DNA of 26,621 nucleotides from Bacteroidia bacterium (GCA_021152555.1 JAGKVE010000025.1:1-26621), one strand, 5' to 3'; counted from the stretch's first letter, positions 14,036-22,210 are shown. The notes: a model not told the origin generated them from the letters alone. Numbers and translations: made by a program.

Positions 14036-15961
14036 CTAAATACTAATCACTCTGTTGCCGAGTATTTTACATATCTCGTTACGCTGTGCCAATAGTTCCG
14101 GTTGATGCGCCAACAACTGCATTTGCCGCTCCCAGTCATTATTCGCCTGCGCCTCTTTCAGCCACTTTTCTACCTCCTCTATCTGTATATTGACCACTGT
14201 CAGTTTGATCTCATACAACAACTGCGTGACCAGTTCGCCCAATCGGGCCTCTGAATCCGTTTTCACAAACCGGTACTTGTCGGCAATCATATCTATCGCC
14301 AACGCACTCACTTGAGGGTCCGGATGGAACTTGAAGAACGTCTCCGCTTTGAACCCTTCATCCTTGCTGTGCCGCTTGAACTCGTCTATAATGGTCTGAT
14401 AAACAGGCTGTGGGGCTTTTATCTCATCTCCCTCTAACGTATAAATAATCACATCGCCTATCGTATAGACCGTATCTTCTATCTCCACGGGGCGCTCGCC
14501 GTACCGGACAATCAGCTGAATGAGATTATAATAGTTTTGTTCAAGCGCAGAAATGGGTTTGAGTGGCATCTTTACGGCCGTTGTAGCCTCTTGTTTCTTC
14601 TCTTCTTTGGCTTCTTTTTTGACATCCTCTTCTCTATTTTTTCTACGCAGATTAACCACCTCGGTTGTCAGCACTTTTTCCTCCATATGAAGCCGCTCGG
14701 CGCAGTCACGGATATACACCTGGCGCGTTATCATATCCGGTATAATGGCAATCGAAGCTGTAATATCTTTTATCAGTTCCGCCCGCTTGAACGGGTCGTC
14801 GCCTGCCTCTTTACTCAGCAACGCCGATTTGAAACGGATGAAATCTGTTTGATGATCTTCTATATAACGAATGAACTCTGTCGAGTCATGGTTCTGCGCG
14901 TAACTGTCAGGGTCTTCCCCGTCTGGGAGCAACACCACTTTGACATTGAATCCCGCCTCAAGAAACATATCTATTCCTCGCAACGCCGCATGAATACCCG
15001 CCGCATCGCCGTCATACAATACAGTTATATTGCTGGTGAACCGTTTGATCAGCCATATCTGCGGCTTTGTCAATGCCGTACCTCCGCTCGCCACCACATT
15101 TTCTATGCCCGATTGGTGCATGGAGATAACGTCCATCTGTCCTTCTACCAGGTAGCACATGTCCGCCCTGGCTATAGCTTGTTTGGCCTGAAAAAGTCCG
15201 TATAACTCGTTGGTCTTGGAATAGATGATAGAATCCGGCGAATTGACGTATTTGCCTACTTTGTCGTTCTTCTTCAATATACGGCCGGCAAATGCAACCG
15301 GCTTGCCGCTTACCGTAAAAATAGGGAAGATTACGCGGTCACGGAAACGGTCATACAACCGCCCGTCTTCACTCTTGCCTACTACGCCTACACCGATTCG
15401 GGTATCTACGTTATTGGTAATAAATTCTTCCTTGAACCCTTTTGCTTTCAGCGCTTTCGCTAACGGGTTTCCTTTCTCCGGTGAGTAACCTAATTGGTAT
15501 TTTCTGATTATATCATCCCTCAGCCCGCGTTCGCGGAAATAGCTCAGACCTATCGCCTTGCCTTCATCTGTCTCCCATAACTGCTCTTGAAACCATTTGT
15601 TCGCAAAATCGTTCACCACGAACATGGACTCACGGTCGTCTTGCCGTTGTTGCTCTTCTTGTGTCAGCTCACGCTCTTCTACCTCTATATGGTATTTCTT
15701 GCCGAGTTGTTTCAGTGCCTCCACATAACTGCATTGCTCTATCTCCATGATAAAGCCAACTGCATGACCGCTTACGCCGCAGCCGAAACATTTATAAATA
15801 CCTTTGGACGGGCTGACGGTAAAAGAGCCTGTCTTCTCATTATGAAACGGACAGAGACCAATCAAGTTCGCGCCACGCTTCTTGAGCGTGACGTAATCAC
15901 TGACAACTTCTTCAATCTTCGCTGCCGAGTAAATCTTATCGATGGTCTCGCGAGGAATCAT
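14036..15961 (-). CDS. dnaG: DNA primase
   Basis: 641 residues. It makes RNA primers at the replication fork. The N-terminal CHC2 zinc domain has Cys37, His40, Cys58 and Cys61. The primase core includes FRDRVIFPI and GRILKK. The Toprim acidic residues are Glu273 and Asp277 in VEGQMDVIS and Asp317/Asp319 in YDGDAAG, followed by PDGEDPDSY. A charged linker of about 30 residues (EEDVKKEAKEEKKQEA) leads to the C-terminal helicase-binding region. The start overlaps the preceding stop by one base (TAATG), so translation is coupled to an envelope-protein gene. This differs from the rpsU-dnaG-rpoD operon known from E. coli. Confidence 0.98.
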   Translation of the reverse strand: MIPRETIDKIYSAAKIEEVVSDYVTLKKRGANLIGLCPFHNEKTGSFTVSPSKGIYKCFGCGVSGHAVGFIMEIEQCSYVEALKQLGKKYHIEVEERELTQEEQQRQDDRESMFVVNDFANKWFQEQLWETDEGKAIGLSYFRERGLRDDIIRKYQLGYSPEKGNPLAKALKAKGFKEEFITNNVDTRIGVGVVGKSEDGRLYDRFRDRVIFPIFTVSGKPVAFAGRILKKNDKVGKYVNSPDSIIYSKTNELYGLFQAKQAIARADMCYLVEGQMDVISMHQSGIENVVASGGTALTKPQIWLIKRFTSNITVLYDGDAAGIHAALRGIDMFLEAGFNVKVVLLPDGEDPDSYAQNHDSTEFIRYIEDHQTDFIRFKSALLSKEAGDDPFKRAELIKDITASIAIIPDMITRQVYIRDCAERLHMEEKVLTTEVVNLRRKNREEDVKKEAKEEKKQEATTAVKMPLKPISALEQNYYNLIQLIVRYGERPVEIEDTVYTIGDVIIYTLEGDEIKAPQPVYQTIIDEFKRHSKDEGFKAETFFKFHPDPQVSALAIDMIADKYRFVKTDSEARLGELVTQLLYEIKLTVVNIQIEEVEKWLKEAQANNDWERQMQLLAHQPELLAQRNEICKILGNRVISI

Positions 15962-16662
15962 TAGTCTTTATACCAAATATACGCACCGATTTTTATGGAC
16001 CACTGATCCAAACGGCCGCGGGTGTAGATATCCTTACCGGAGAACTGCTCGTTCTTATACGGATTGATTAAACCGAACTCATAACCGCCGCGCAGGAAAT
16101 AACGCTGGTATTGGAATCCGGCTCCGATACCCCAGGTCACGTTCACACGTTTGAGCACTTCATCTGCACTATCTGTGGTGTAGAGTTCTTTTTTCGTTTC
16201 CACAATAGTCCCAAATGCCTCATCGCGTACATACGTTTTCTTATTAAACGCGACACCGCACTGGATGCTCGGGCCGGTATAAACGATCAGATAGGTCTCT
16301 TTCGCCACTTCGAACTTATACTGCCAATCGACAAACACCTCCAACTCATTATAAAGAGTATTGCTTCGCGTGGAGTGCGAAATGTCTTTCTGTGTCCATT
16401 TTGTCGATGACGCACCGAAAGTATAGTTGATTCCTATCGAACTACCGAAGCCGGCAATGAAACTGGCGTCGTATACCACACCCAATTTGAAACCATTCAG
16501 TTTGGTTACATTGAGCAATGAGTCCTTGTTGGACGTGTCATTCAACCGCAGGATCGGCTGCGCCCAACCAATCTGAAAACCAAAGCCCTGTTTGGGCAGA
16601 TTCACTGCCCACGCACTCACTGCCATGCAGGCCACCAATACAACTACAAAAAATTTCTTCAT
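15961..16662 (-). CDS. Predicted outer-membrane beta-barrel protein
   Basis: 233 residues from the ATG at 16662, chosen because it gives a standard signal peptide (MKKFFVVVLVACMAVSAWA, cut before VNLP). A GTG 6 codons upstream would overlap the OstA-like gene. The mature part has alternating strands and glycines (GFGFQIGWAQPIL, FGSSIGINYTFGAS, VDWQYKFEV, WGIGAGFQYQRYFLRGGYEFGL) and ends in an aromatic strand, SIKIGAYIWYKD, as expected for an 8- to 10-strand barrel. Function unknown. It stands between the OstA-like protein and dnaG in a single operon, with spacings of 7 bp and -1 bp. Confidence 0.8.
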   Translation of the reverse strand: MKKFFVVVLVACMAVSAWAVNLPKQGFGFQIGWAQPILRLNDTSNKDSLLNVTKLNGFKLGVVYDASFIAGFGSSIGINYTFGASSTKWTQKDISHSTRSNTLYNELEVFVDWQYKFEVAKETYLIVYTGPSIQCGVAFNKKTYVRDEAFGTIVETKKELYTTDSADEVLKRVNVTWGIGAGFQYQRYFLRGGYEFGLINPYKNEQFSGKDIYTRGRLDQWSIKIGAYIWYKD

Positions 16663-16669
16663 ATTCTTT

Positions 16670-18262
16670 TTACTTTTCACTTTCGACTTTTTGTGTTACT
16701 CTTTTCGTTTTCCGGAACACATCCTCCGGACTGACAGGACGCACATCGGCGGCCCAGAAGAACAACGCCAATCGGTCGCCTCCGGCTGGCACTTGGTCTA
16801 ATGGATAAATAACGCCTGTCGTCTCTTTGGTAAAACGGATATGGTCAACCTCTTGATTCTCAACATACACACGGATATAACTGCTCTCCGTTGTATTCAG
16901 CCCAACGTAACCGCCATCATCTTCTTTAGGGTAATATATTGTCAGTGCATTACCGCTCATATCCACCAGTTTCACTTCGCCGTCTTCTAAATAGGCCGTC
17001 AACTCTTTGCCGCTCATCTGGTTGAAATAATCCAGCGAATCGTGCATCACGCAGATGGCGTTTCCATACCCGACCGCGCGGCTTACTGCCCCATTCTCGA
17101 TATATACCACTATACTGTCTGCCGCTATCTGTTGGCTGTCACTCCAGCAGATTGGTTTGGTATAGAGATGAATAGTCGAATCCGCACCCGAATAAACCAA
17201 TGAATCGCAACTCATCTGCATATCGTTCCGGTACACCCGAACGCCGAAAAAGGCGCGTACACGGCGGTAGGTACTGTCCTGCAATGCGCTGTCGGTATAA
17301 TGCAATTCCTCCGTAAACAACGTATCGGCGTGTATATAAGCGTAATGCGCGCTGTCTGACCAATCAACCATCAGCGCACTGTCGGTCGCGTAACCTCGGC
17401 TGCCTTCTTCCCACATCTGGCCATAGTCGCCCGTCAGCGTCGCTTTCTGCACTGAATCGCGCATTTCCATTTCCCCAAGCACCTCGCCGAAGCCAATACG
17501 TTTATTGTAAAAAATAGTGTCACCTGTCATCTCGCGGCCGTCTGCATGGTGGACTATAGAACGGTCTAAAAGCATCGAACGCTCTGTTTCTGTATTATAC
17601 CAGCCGCGCGATGAATGGATATCCGTCTCTTCCTCATATACAATCTTTGTCGGACTGACAATATCTGCCACTTTTGTCACGGTGTTATAGAGCAGCGTAT
17701 CGCTCGTCAGCACAAAATTCGGATGAGTCAGCACTACATCTTTACTGAATATCGCCTGCTTGCTGTCCGGACGGTAACTACCCCTCACAGACACCAACAC
17801 GTTCAGCGTATCTTGTATTTTCCCGTTGTTAAAATAATACGCCACTCCGGCGGAGCGGTCGTAATTCAGGCTGTCCGTCGTTAAAGTCGTTGGATTCGCA
17901 TTCAGGCGACCGTGAATCAGCTTGACATGATTACGCAGACGGGCAAGTTTCGTGTTGCCGTTGTAAAATAGTTTGTCACCGAAACCTTGTAACGTATCGC
18001 CCTGCTCAAAACGGACATGACCGAATGCGTCCAGAGAGTTCGTCTTGTCATAGAAATAGGCACTGTCGCAATACATCAGCGCGTTCTCGTGACGGAAAAT
18101 CACGTTTCCGCGCAAAATCTGGGCATCGGCTATACGGTCTTGGTCAAAACTCAAGTTCTCCGCTCGCTCCAGATAAACCATCGTTTGCCCGCTAAGAAAC
18201 AAGGGGCAAAGAACAAGGCACAATGGACAAATAATATGTAACGTTTTTCGAAGAAAAACCAT
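16670..18262 (-). CDS. OstA-like (LptA/LptD N-terminal domain) LPS-transport protein
   Basis: 530 residues with an N-terminal signal (roughly 1-25, IICPLCLVLCPLFLSG). The body is a long series of short repeated beta strands: ILRGNVIFRHENALMYCDSA, DAFGHVRFEQGDTLQGFGDKLFYNG, TLTTDSLNYDRSAGVAYYF and LTSDTLLYN. This is the OstA/LptA beta-jellyroll pattern, in which alternating 'DS..Y' strands line a hydrophobic groove for lipid A. It is much longer than E. coli LptA. Bacteroidetes often encode such an OstA protein next to SurA-type foldases, as here (52 bp after surA). Likely role is carrying LPS across the periplasm. Family confident, exact role inferred. Confidence 0.87.
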   Translation of the reverse strand: MVFLRKTLHIICPLCLVLCPLFLSGQTMVYLERAENLSFDQDRIADAQILRGNVIFRHENALMYCDSAYFYDKTNSLDAFGHVRFEQGDTLQGFGDKLFYNGNTKLARLRNHVKLIHGRLNANPTTLTTDSLNYDRSAGVAYYFNNGKIQDTLNVLVSVRGSYRPDSKQAIFSKDVVLTHPNFVLTSDTLLYNTVTKVADIVSPTKIVYEEETDIHSSRGWYNTETERSMLLDRSIVHHADGREMTGDTIFYNKRIGFGEVLGEMEMRDSVQKATLTGDYGQMWEEGSRGYATDSALMVDWSDSAHYAYIHADTLFTEELHYTDSALQDSTYRRVRAFFGVRVYRNDMQMSCDSLVYSGADSTIHLYTKPICWSDSQQIAADSIVVYIENGAVSRAVGYGNAICVMHDSLDYFNQMSGKELTAYLEDGEVKLVDMSGNALTIYYPKEDDGGYVGLNTTESSYIRVYVENQEVDHIRFTKETTGVIYPLDQVPAGGDRLALFFWAADVRPVSPEDVFRKTKRVTQKVESEK

Positions 18263-18317
18263 TTTAACTCTTTAACGTCGCAAAGCGACCTCTTTAACTG
18301 TTTAACGCTATGCGTTA
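18263..18317. repeat. Two tandem 'TTTAAC + hairpin' units between surA and the OstA-like gene
   Basis: TTTAACTCTTTAACG (18263-18277) recurs 30 bp later as TTTAACTGTTTAACG (18293-18307). Each copy runs into a perfect small hairpin: GTCGC-AAA-GCGAC (18277-18289), and TAACGC-TAT-GCGTTA (18303-18317). The second overlaps the surA stop codon. Repetition and palindromes are seen directly; whether they stabilise mRNA or pause transcription is unknown. Confidence 0.8.
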
Positions 18318-19658
18318 GTGTATCCAATTGGGGTACTCAAAATCGCAGCCTTGCCATTCGGGACTGATTTGCACAAATGTCTTCTTCTGTTTTTGTAATA
18401 TCCAGTTATGGATAAAGTCAGCACTCAGCTTGGCCTCCAACATACTCTTGATGGCCTGAAAATCGTCTGTCAGGTTGGCGCGGTGAACGTCTGTCTTTTT
18501 CTTGACTCGCACAATGGCACATACCTCGCGGTTTTTCGTTTGGTCCATCATCACAAACGGTTGGGACACATCGCCTTCGTTCAGGCTGTATATCTGTTTG
18601 GCTATTTCCGGCGCCAAGTCTTGATACTCGAATCGGCTGCTTCCTGTATTCGGGTTGATCATCAAACCGGCGTTCATTACGGTGTTCTTGTCCTGCGAGA
18701 ACATAACTACCGCTTGTTCGAACTGCATGCTGTCTTTCGTTACCAACTGTCGGATACTATCCAGCCGTTCTATTGCTTTCACTTTGTCGGTCGCGCTGAT
18801 TCGGGGACGTAACAGAATATGCCGGCAGTTGATGCGCTCGCCCTTTTTCTCTATCAACTGAATGATATGGTAGCCGTACTCTGTCTGTACTATACGGCTC
18901 ACCCGTTTCGGGTCGCTCAGGTTAAATGCCACCTCCGCAAACTCCGGCACTAACTGGCCTTTCCCTACAAAACCCAATTCACCGCCGCGTTTGGCACTCT
19001 CTGTGTCCTCCGAGTACAAGCGGGCAAGCATTCCGAAATCGGCACTGCCGTTCTGGACACGCTCTGTAAACTCGCGCAGTTTTTGCTTGATTCGCTCGGT
19101 TTCTTCGATAGGAACAGGCGGCTCAAAACTCAAAATCTGAACCTCCACCTGGGCCGGCATCATCGGAATAGAATCCATCGGAAGAGTGTTGTAATAACGC
19201 CGTATCTCTGCCGGAGTGGGTTTGATATCTGACGTCAGTTTTTGCTGCATTTGCTGAATTATCATCTGATTGCGAACCGTCGTTATCATTTCCTCACGTA
19301 TCTCACTGCTCGTCTTGCGGAAATATTCCTCCATCTTCTCTTTTGAGCCGATTTGGTTGATGTAATAGTTCATTCGCATATCTACCTGATGGCTCACGCT
19401 CGATTCGTTGGCTTCAACGGAATCGATAATCGCCTGATGCAGAAATAGTTTCTGCACGGCTAACTGTTCGGGGATAACGCAATATGGGTCGCCTGCAATT
19501 GGGGTGCCCTCATATTGGGCGCGCAAACGTTCTTCTTCCACTTCGCTGCGCAAAATAGCCTCGTCTCCTACCACCCAGATAACCTCGTCTATCACGCCCT
19601 GCGCATGAACCGTCATGCACGCCAGTAGTAATAATATGATACTGCTTTTTCTCATCAT
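18315..19658 (-). CDS. surA: Periplasmic peptidyl-prolyl isomerase/chaperone SurA
   Basis: 447 residues. SurA escorts unfolded outer-membrane proteins through the periplasm. An N-terminal signal (MMRKSSIILLLLACMTVHA) precedes the SurA N-domain (VIDEVIWVVGDEAILRSEVE, residues about 22-145). Two PpiC rotamase domains follow. The first is at about 168-275, with the hallmark GGELGFVGKGQLVPEFAEVAF and TEYGYHIIQL. The second is at about 275-400, with CRHILLRP and LNEGDVSQPF. The second gene of its operon, it lies 91 bp after a related lipoprotein and upstream of the OstA-like gene, a classic setting for outer-membrane biogenesis. Met1 and Met2 are equally possible starts. Confidence 0.95.
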   Translation of the reverse strand: MMRKSSIILLLLACMTVHAQGVIDEVIWVVGDEAILRSEVEEERLRAQYEGTPIAGDPYCVIPEQLAVQKLFLHQAIIDSVEANESSVSHQVDMRMNYYINQIGSKEKMEEYFRKTSSEIREEMITTVRNQMIIQQMQQKLTSDIKPTPAEIRRYYNTLPMDSIPMMPAQVEVQILSFEPPVPIEETERIKQKLREFTERVQNGSADFGMLARLYSEDTESAKRGGELGFVGKGQLVPEFAEVAFNLSDPKRVSRIVQTEYGYHIIQLIEKKGERINCRHILLRPRISATDKVKAIERLDSIRQLVTKDSMQFEQAVVMFSQDKNTVMNAGLMINPNTGSSRFEYQDLAPEIAKQIYSLNEGDVSQPFVMMDQTKNREVCAIVRVKKKTDVHRANLTDDFQAIKSMLEAKLSADFIHNWILQKQKKTFVQISPEWQGCDFEYPNWIH

Positions 19659-19672
19659 TCTATCCTTTCATC

Positions 19673-19750
19673 CTTCTATGTAATCCGGTCTATACTCCGT
19701 ATTCTGTACTCCGGACTTGTAATTCAGTCTGTACTCTGTATTCCGTACTC
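19673..19750 (-). repeat. Imperfect 39-bp tandem duplication built of GARTACR heptads
   Basis: Read on the minus strand, the spacer between the lipoprotein stop and surA consists of two 39-nt units (19750-19712 and 19711-19673). The first 33 positions of each differ at only a few bases. Each unit itself starts with three heptads such as GAGTACG-GAATACA-GAGTACA. The non-coding role is unknown. This is the only long spacer within the operon. Confidence 0.85.
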
Positions 19751-20628
19751 TAATAAAACTTTATCTTTCCGCTCTGCAGCGCCTCGTTATACATGCGCTC
19801 GCGTTCTTTCTGCAAAAACTCCACCTGACGGCTGCTCAGCACAATCTTTTCTATCTCCGGGCGCGCATACTCCAATGGCATTTGTTCGCCGCGCAGATGT
19901 TTCTCGGTCACCTGCAAGATGTATGTTTTTATGGTGTCGGATATTTCTATCTGGTTCGTGCTCTTCAGACGTAATTCTAACTCGCCGCGCTCTATCGGCA
20001 TTTGCGTCAGTAGGCTGGTGGCGGTCAGCCATTTGTCGGTAAACAACTCATATCCGCTCGCGTTCTGGTATGCGTATTTCTCAATATTGTCCATCACTTT
20101 GCTGGTTTCATCGCTTTGTATGGACTTGACATCGGACATCCATTTGCGCAGTTTTTCCACATTCGCCGCATCGCTTGGAACCACTACCAGCAGCCCCTTC
20201 ACAATACTCTCGTCCAGCCGGAACCGATCGGGCATTTTTTGGTATATTTCTAACGTCGTTGAATCGGAAATCCCCTTCCCCATATACCGGTCGGCAAGGT
20301 ATTCTTCATACGCATGGACGTATAATGTCCGTCGGTAGTCTTCCACCAGTTGCTCTATCTCTTTGTTCGGACGTTGTTTGGCGGCGTCGTACAGCAATAT
20401 ATCTTTCGCCCATTGGCTGACATATTGCTGGGTGATACGCAAACTGTCTTCGCCATTCAGGCCCATGGTCAGCGAATCTAAGGTCGAGCGGTATAAATAC
20501 TGACCGTTCACTTCTACAGCAGCGCCTGCTTGTTGTTTCTTCGCCAGCGCACTACAACCGTTCAGCAACACACTTCCTGCACACAAAAATCCTGCCAAAA
20601 GAGTGATTAGTATTCTTTTCTGTCTCAT
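19750..20628 (-). CDS. SurA-like periplasmic lipoprotein (no clear PpiC domain)
   Basis: 292 residues from the ATG at 20628. An upstream in-frame ATG at 20649 falls before the predicted transcription start and is rejected. The signal MRQKRILITLLAGFLCAGSV ends in a lipobox LNGC (Cys25). After it, VEVNGQYLYRSTLDSL matches the start of SurA/PpiC N-domains, and the body is alpha-helical with many charged residues. No GGELG-type rotamase signature is visible, so it is likely a chaperone-like partner rather than an isomerase. It heads the operon with surA and the OstA-like gene, as in other Bacteroidales where two or three SurA relatives stand in a row. Confidence 0.82.
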   Translation of the reverse strand: MRQKRILITLLAGFLCAGSVLLNGCSALAKKQQAGAAVEVNGQYLYRSTLDSLTMGLNGEDSLRITQQYVSQWAKDILLYDAAKQRPNKEIEQLVEDYRRTLYVHAYEEYLADRYMGKGISDSTTLEIYQKMPDRFRLDESIVKGLLVVVPSDAANVEKLRKWMSDVKSIQSDETSKVMDNIEKYAYQNASGYELFTDKWLTATSLLTQMPIERGELELRLKSTNQIEISDTIKTYILQVTEKHLRGEQMPLEYARPEIEKIVLSSRQVEFLQKERERMYNEALQSGKIKFY

Positions 20629-20646
20629 AAAATCGCAATTTGGGTG

Positions 20647-20678
20647 CAAAATTACAACAAAAAATCCACATATGCAAA
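20647..20678 (-). promoter_or_regulatory. Bacteroidetes promoter for the SurA-OstA-dnaG operon
   Basis: On the minus strand, TTTG (20675-20678), a 20-bp spacer and TAATTTTG (20647-20654). Transcription should start near 20641, placing the lipoprotein ATG at 20628 about 12 nt into the mRNA. I saw no other strong promoter before dnaG, so dnaG may depend on it. Confidence 0.87.
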
Positions 20679-20710
20679 TAAAATTTATTTTATTTTTCCT
20701 TTACACCCCC

Positions 20711-20764
20711 AAATACCCCGCTCAATATCACAAAAATACCCGTCAAGACAACAAAAATGCCCCG
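20711..20764 (+). repeat. Three degenerate AAATRCCCCG words about 22 bp apart
   Basis: AAATACCCCG (20711), AAATACCCG (20734) and AAATGCCCCG (20755) recur about every two helical turns, 33-86 bp upstream of the SurA-operon promoter. The shared CCCCG core also occurs in the array upstream of uvrB. Degenerate, so the grouping is tentative. Confidence 0.5.
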
Positions 20765-20836
20765 TTTTATGCGAGGCACTGATGATTTTTTCAACCACTT
20801 ATTTCTCCTGATTTGCTTTTTTACATTATATCCCGG

Positions 20837-20885
20837 CTTACTTTATTCGCTATTTCTTACTTTATTCGCTATTTCTTACTTTATT
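20837..20885 (+). repeat. 19-bp tandem repeat, 2.6 copies
   Basis: CTTACTTTATTCGCTATTT occurs perfectly at 20837-20855 and 20856-20874, then its first 11 bases again at 20875-20885. Perfect identity suggests recent slippage. Copy number could vary between strains. Confidence 0.92.
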
Positions 20886-20979
20886 TTCGTCTCATTCGAT
20901 AATTTTCCGTAATCCGCTACTCTCCGCTCTCATACTTTTCAGCCTCCTCCTCTCATATTTTTTTAATCTCCTCCTCTTA

Positions 20980-20997
20980 GAAAGCCGGAGGGCCTTC
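20980..20997. terminator. GC-rich hairpin downstream of ribD
   Basis: GAAAGCC (20980-20986) pairs with GGCCTTC (20991-20997) through 7 bp with one wobble, around a 4-nt loop. No T run follows on either strand, so it may act as an mRNA 3' end or processing barrier rather than a classical terminator. It is the last element downstream of ribD that could serve this purpose. Confidence 0.4.
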
Positions 20998-21069
20998 GAC
21001 CCAATATCGACCCAATTACGACTCAATACCATAAGATAACCATAACATACCCATAGGATATCCATAACA
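20993..21069 (-). repeat. 11-bp phased repeat array B, seven units
   Basis: On the minus strand, 77 bp divide exactly into seven 11-bp words. Four have the form TNYTATGGNTA (TGTTATGGATA, TCCTATGGGTA, TGTTATGGTTA, TCTTATGGTAT). Three are of TGRGTCG type (TGAGTCGTAAT, TGGGTCGATAT, TGGGTCGAAGG). The TGAGTCGTAWT word and its neighbour resemble the end of the array at 4246-4278. It lies about 80 bp downstream of the ribD stop and about 315 bp upstream of the SurA-operon promoter. Confidence 0.75.
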
Positions 21070-21149
21070 TAAAGCACCAAAATTGTACCTTTTCTCGCAC
21101 GTACTATATATATACATAGTATATATATACTTTTTGCTTGTTTCTCCTC

Positions 21150-22202
21150 TCAACGGCAAATAGTGTACATCTTGTGCCCGTCTATCATCTCAAAATCTTC
21201 AGGCAAATGAATCCGCGGTGCAGCCACGCCGCTTCCTATCTTCAGTTCCGGAGCCACTTCAACATGTATCTCATCCCAGAGACCTGTTTCGATAATTGAG
21301 TTCAGCAGAGTTGTCCCGCCTTCTACTAAAATCGAGTGGATATTCCGTTTTGCGAGATCATCTAACACATATGGCCAATCAGTCCGCTCACGGTAAACGA
21401 TGACATTGTCATCCGCAAAAATCTTCGATTTCATCGGTAGAATATGGTGTCTGTCCAATGTCACTCGTATAGGATTTCTTCCTTCCCAATGTGTGTTCTG
21501 TAATCGCGGATTATCTAACAGCACAGTGCGCGTACCCACCATAATAGCCATATTTTCCGCCCGCATTCTATGAACCGCTTTTTTGGTCTCTGGAGTGGAT
21601 ATGGTCAACGCTCCGTTCAAATGTTCGTCGTTCTCTTTAAAAAATGTGTCTGAAGGGGGAATTTCCCGTTTTCTGTCAATAAAGCCGTCCGCTGTCTGTG
21701 CCCATTTCAACACGACGTAAGGTCTGTGCTGTTCGTGCAAACAGAGAAAACGCTTGTTCAGTTCCCTGCATTCTTTCTCGCACACTCCCACTTCCACTTC
21801 GATCCCGGCCTCGCGGATTATCTGAACGCCTTTTCCCGCAACCAACGGGTTCGGATCCAACATCCCCACAACTACACGTCCGACTCCTTTTTCTATAATC
21901 AACTTCGCGCATGGAGGTGTCTTCCCATAATGACAGCACGGCTCTAAACTCACAAACAATGTACAGTCTTTGAGGTTGATGGATGGTATCTCGTGATTTT
22001 GAACTTTTGACTCATAATTCTTAAAACAGTTCACTTCTGCATGAGGACCTCCGTACTGTTCGTGCCAACCCTCCGACACTACTTTTTCTCCCTCTAATCC
22101 ATTGTAAACCAGCACCGCACCTACCATCGGGTTCGGAGCTACATAATACTCGCCATAACGGGCTATTTCTAAGCAGCGGAGAATATATTTGACGTAATCC
22201 AT
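21150..22202 (-). CDS. ribD: Riboflavin biosynthesis deaminase/reductase
   Basis: 350 residues, bifunctional: the N-terminal deaminase and C-terminal reductase convert the GTP-derived pyrimidine to the ribitylamino intermediate of riboflavin synthesis. The deaminase zinc site is intact: His54 and proton-shuttling Glu56 in GGPHAEV, Cys89 in SLEPCCHYGKTPPC and Cys98. The reductase begins near residue 160 (YVVLKWAQTADGFID), with VGTRTVLLDNPRL and ILVEGGTTLLNS. A small insertion sits at about residues 63-78. No FMN riboswitch is apparent. The nearest convincing promoter lies within prmC, about 175 bp upstream, giving a leader antisense to the start of prmC. Confidence 0.97.
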   Translation of the reverse strand: MDYVKYILRCLEIARYGEYYVAPNPMVGAVLVYNGLEGEKVVSEGWHEQYGGPHAEVNCFKNYESKVQNHEIPSINLKDCTLFVSLEPCCHYGKTPPCAKLIIEKGVGRVVVGMLDPNPLVAGKGVQIIREAGIEVEVGVCEKECRELNKRFLCLHEQHRPYVVLKWAQTADGFIDRKREIPPSDTFFKENDEHLNGALTISTPETKKAVHRMRAENMAIMVGTRTVLLDNPRLQNTHWEGRNPIRVTLDRHHILPMKSKIFADDNVIVYRERTDWPYVLDDLAKRNIHSILVEGGTTLLNSIIETGLWDEIHVEVAPELKIGSGVAAPRIHLPEDFEMIDGHKMYTICR

Positions 22203-22210
22203 ATGTTAAA

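Larger units (their letters stand above)
20679..21149. other. Repeat-rich non-coding gap between ribD and the SurA operon
   Basis: About 470 bp without a credible gene. From left to right it holds three AAATRCCCCG-like words (20711, 20734, 20755; spaced 23 and 21 bp), a 19-bp tandem repeat (20837-20885) and two copies of a pyrimidine-rich unit (20928-20950 and 20951-20974). These are followed by a GC-rich hairpin (20980-20997), an 11-bp array (20993-21069) and an AT alternation (about 21102-21130). A 62-codon open frame (20892-21080, minus) simply translates these repeats and starts with TTG. Confidence 0.75.

Noticed and set aside
14537..15205. A 222-codon plus-strand frame opposite dnaG.
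   Set aside because: Shadow of primase codons, no promoter or domain.
20892..21080. A 62-codon minus-strand frame in the ribD/SurA gap.
   Set aside because: It starts at TTG, translates the repeat arrays and shows no protein-like composition.
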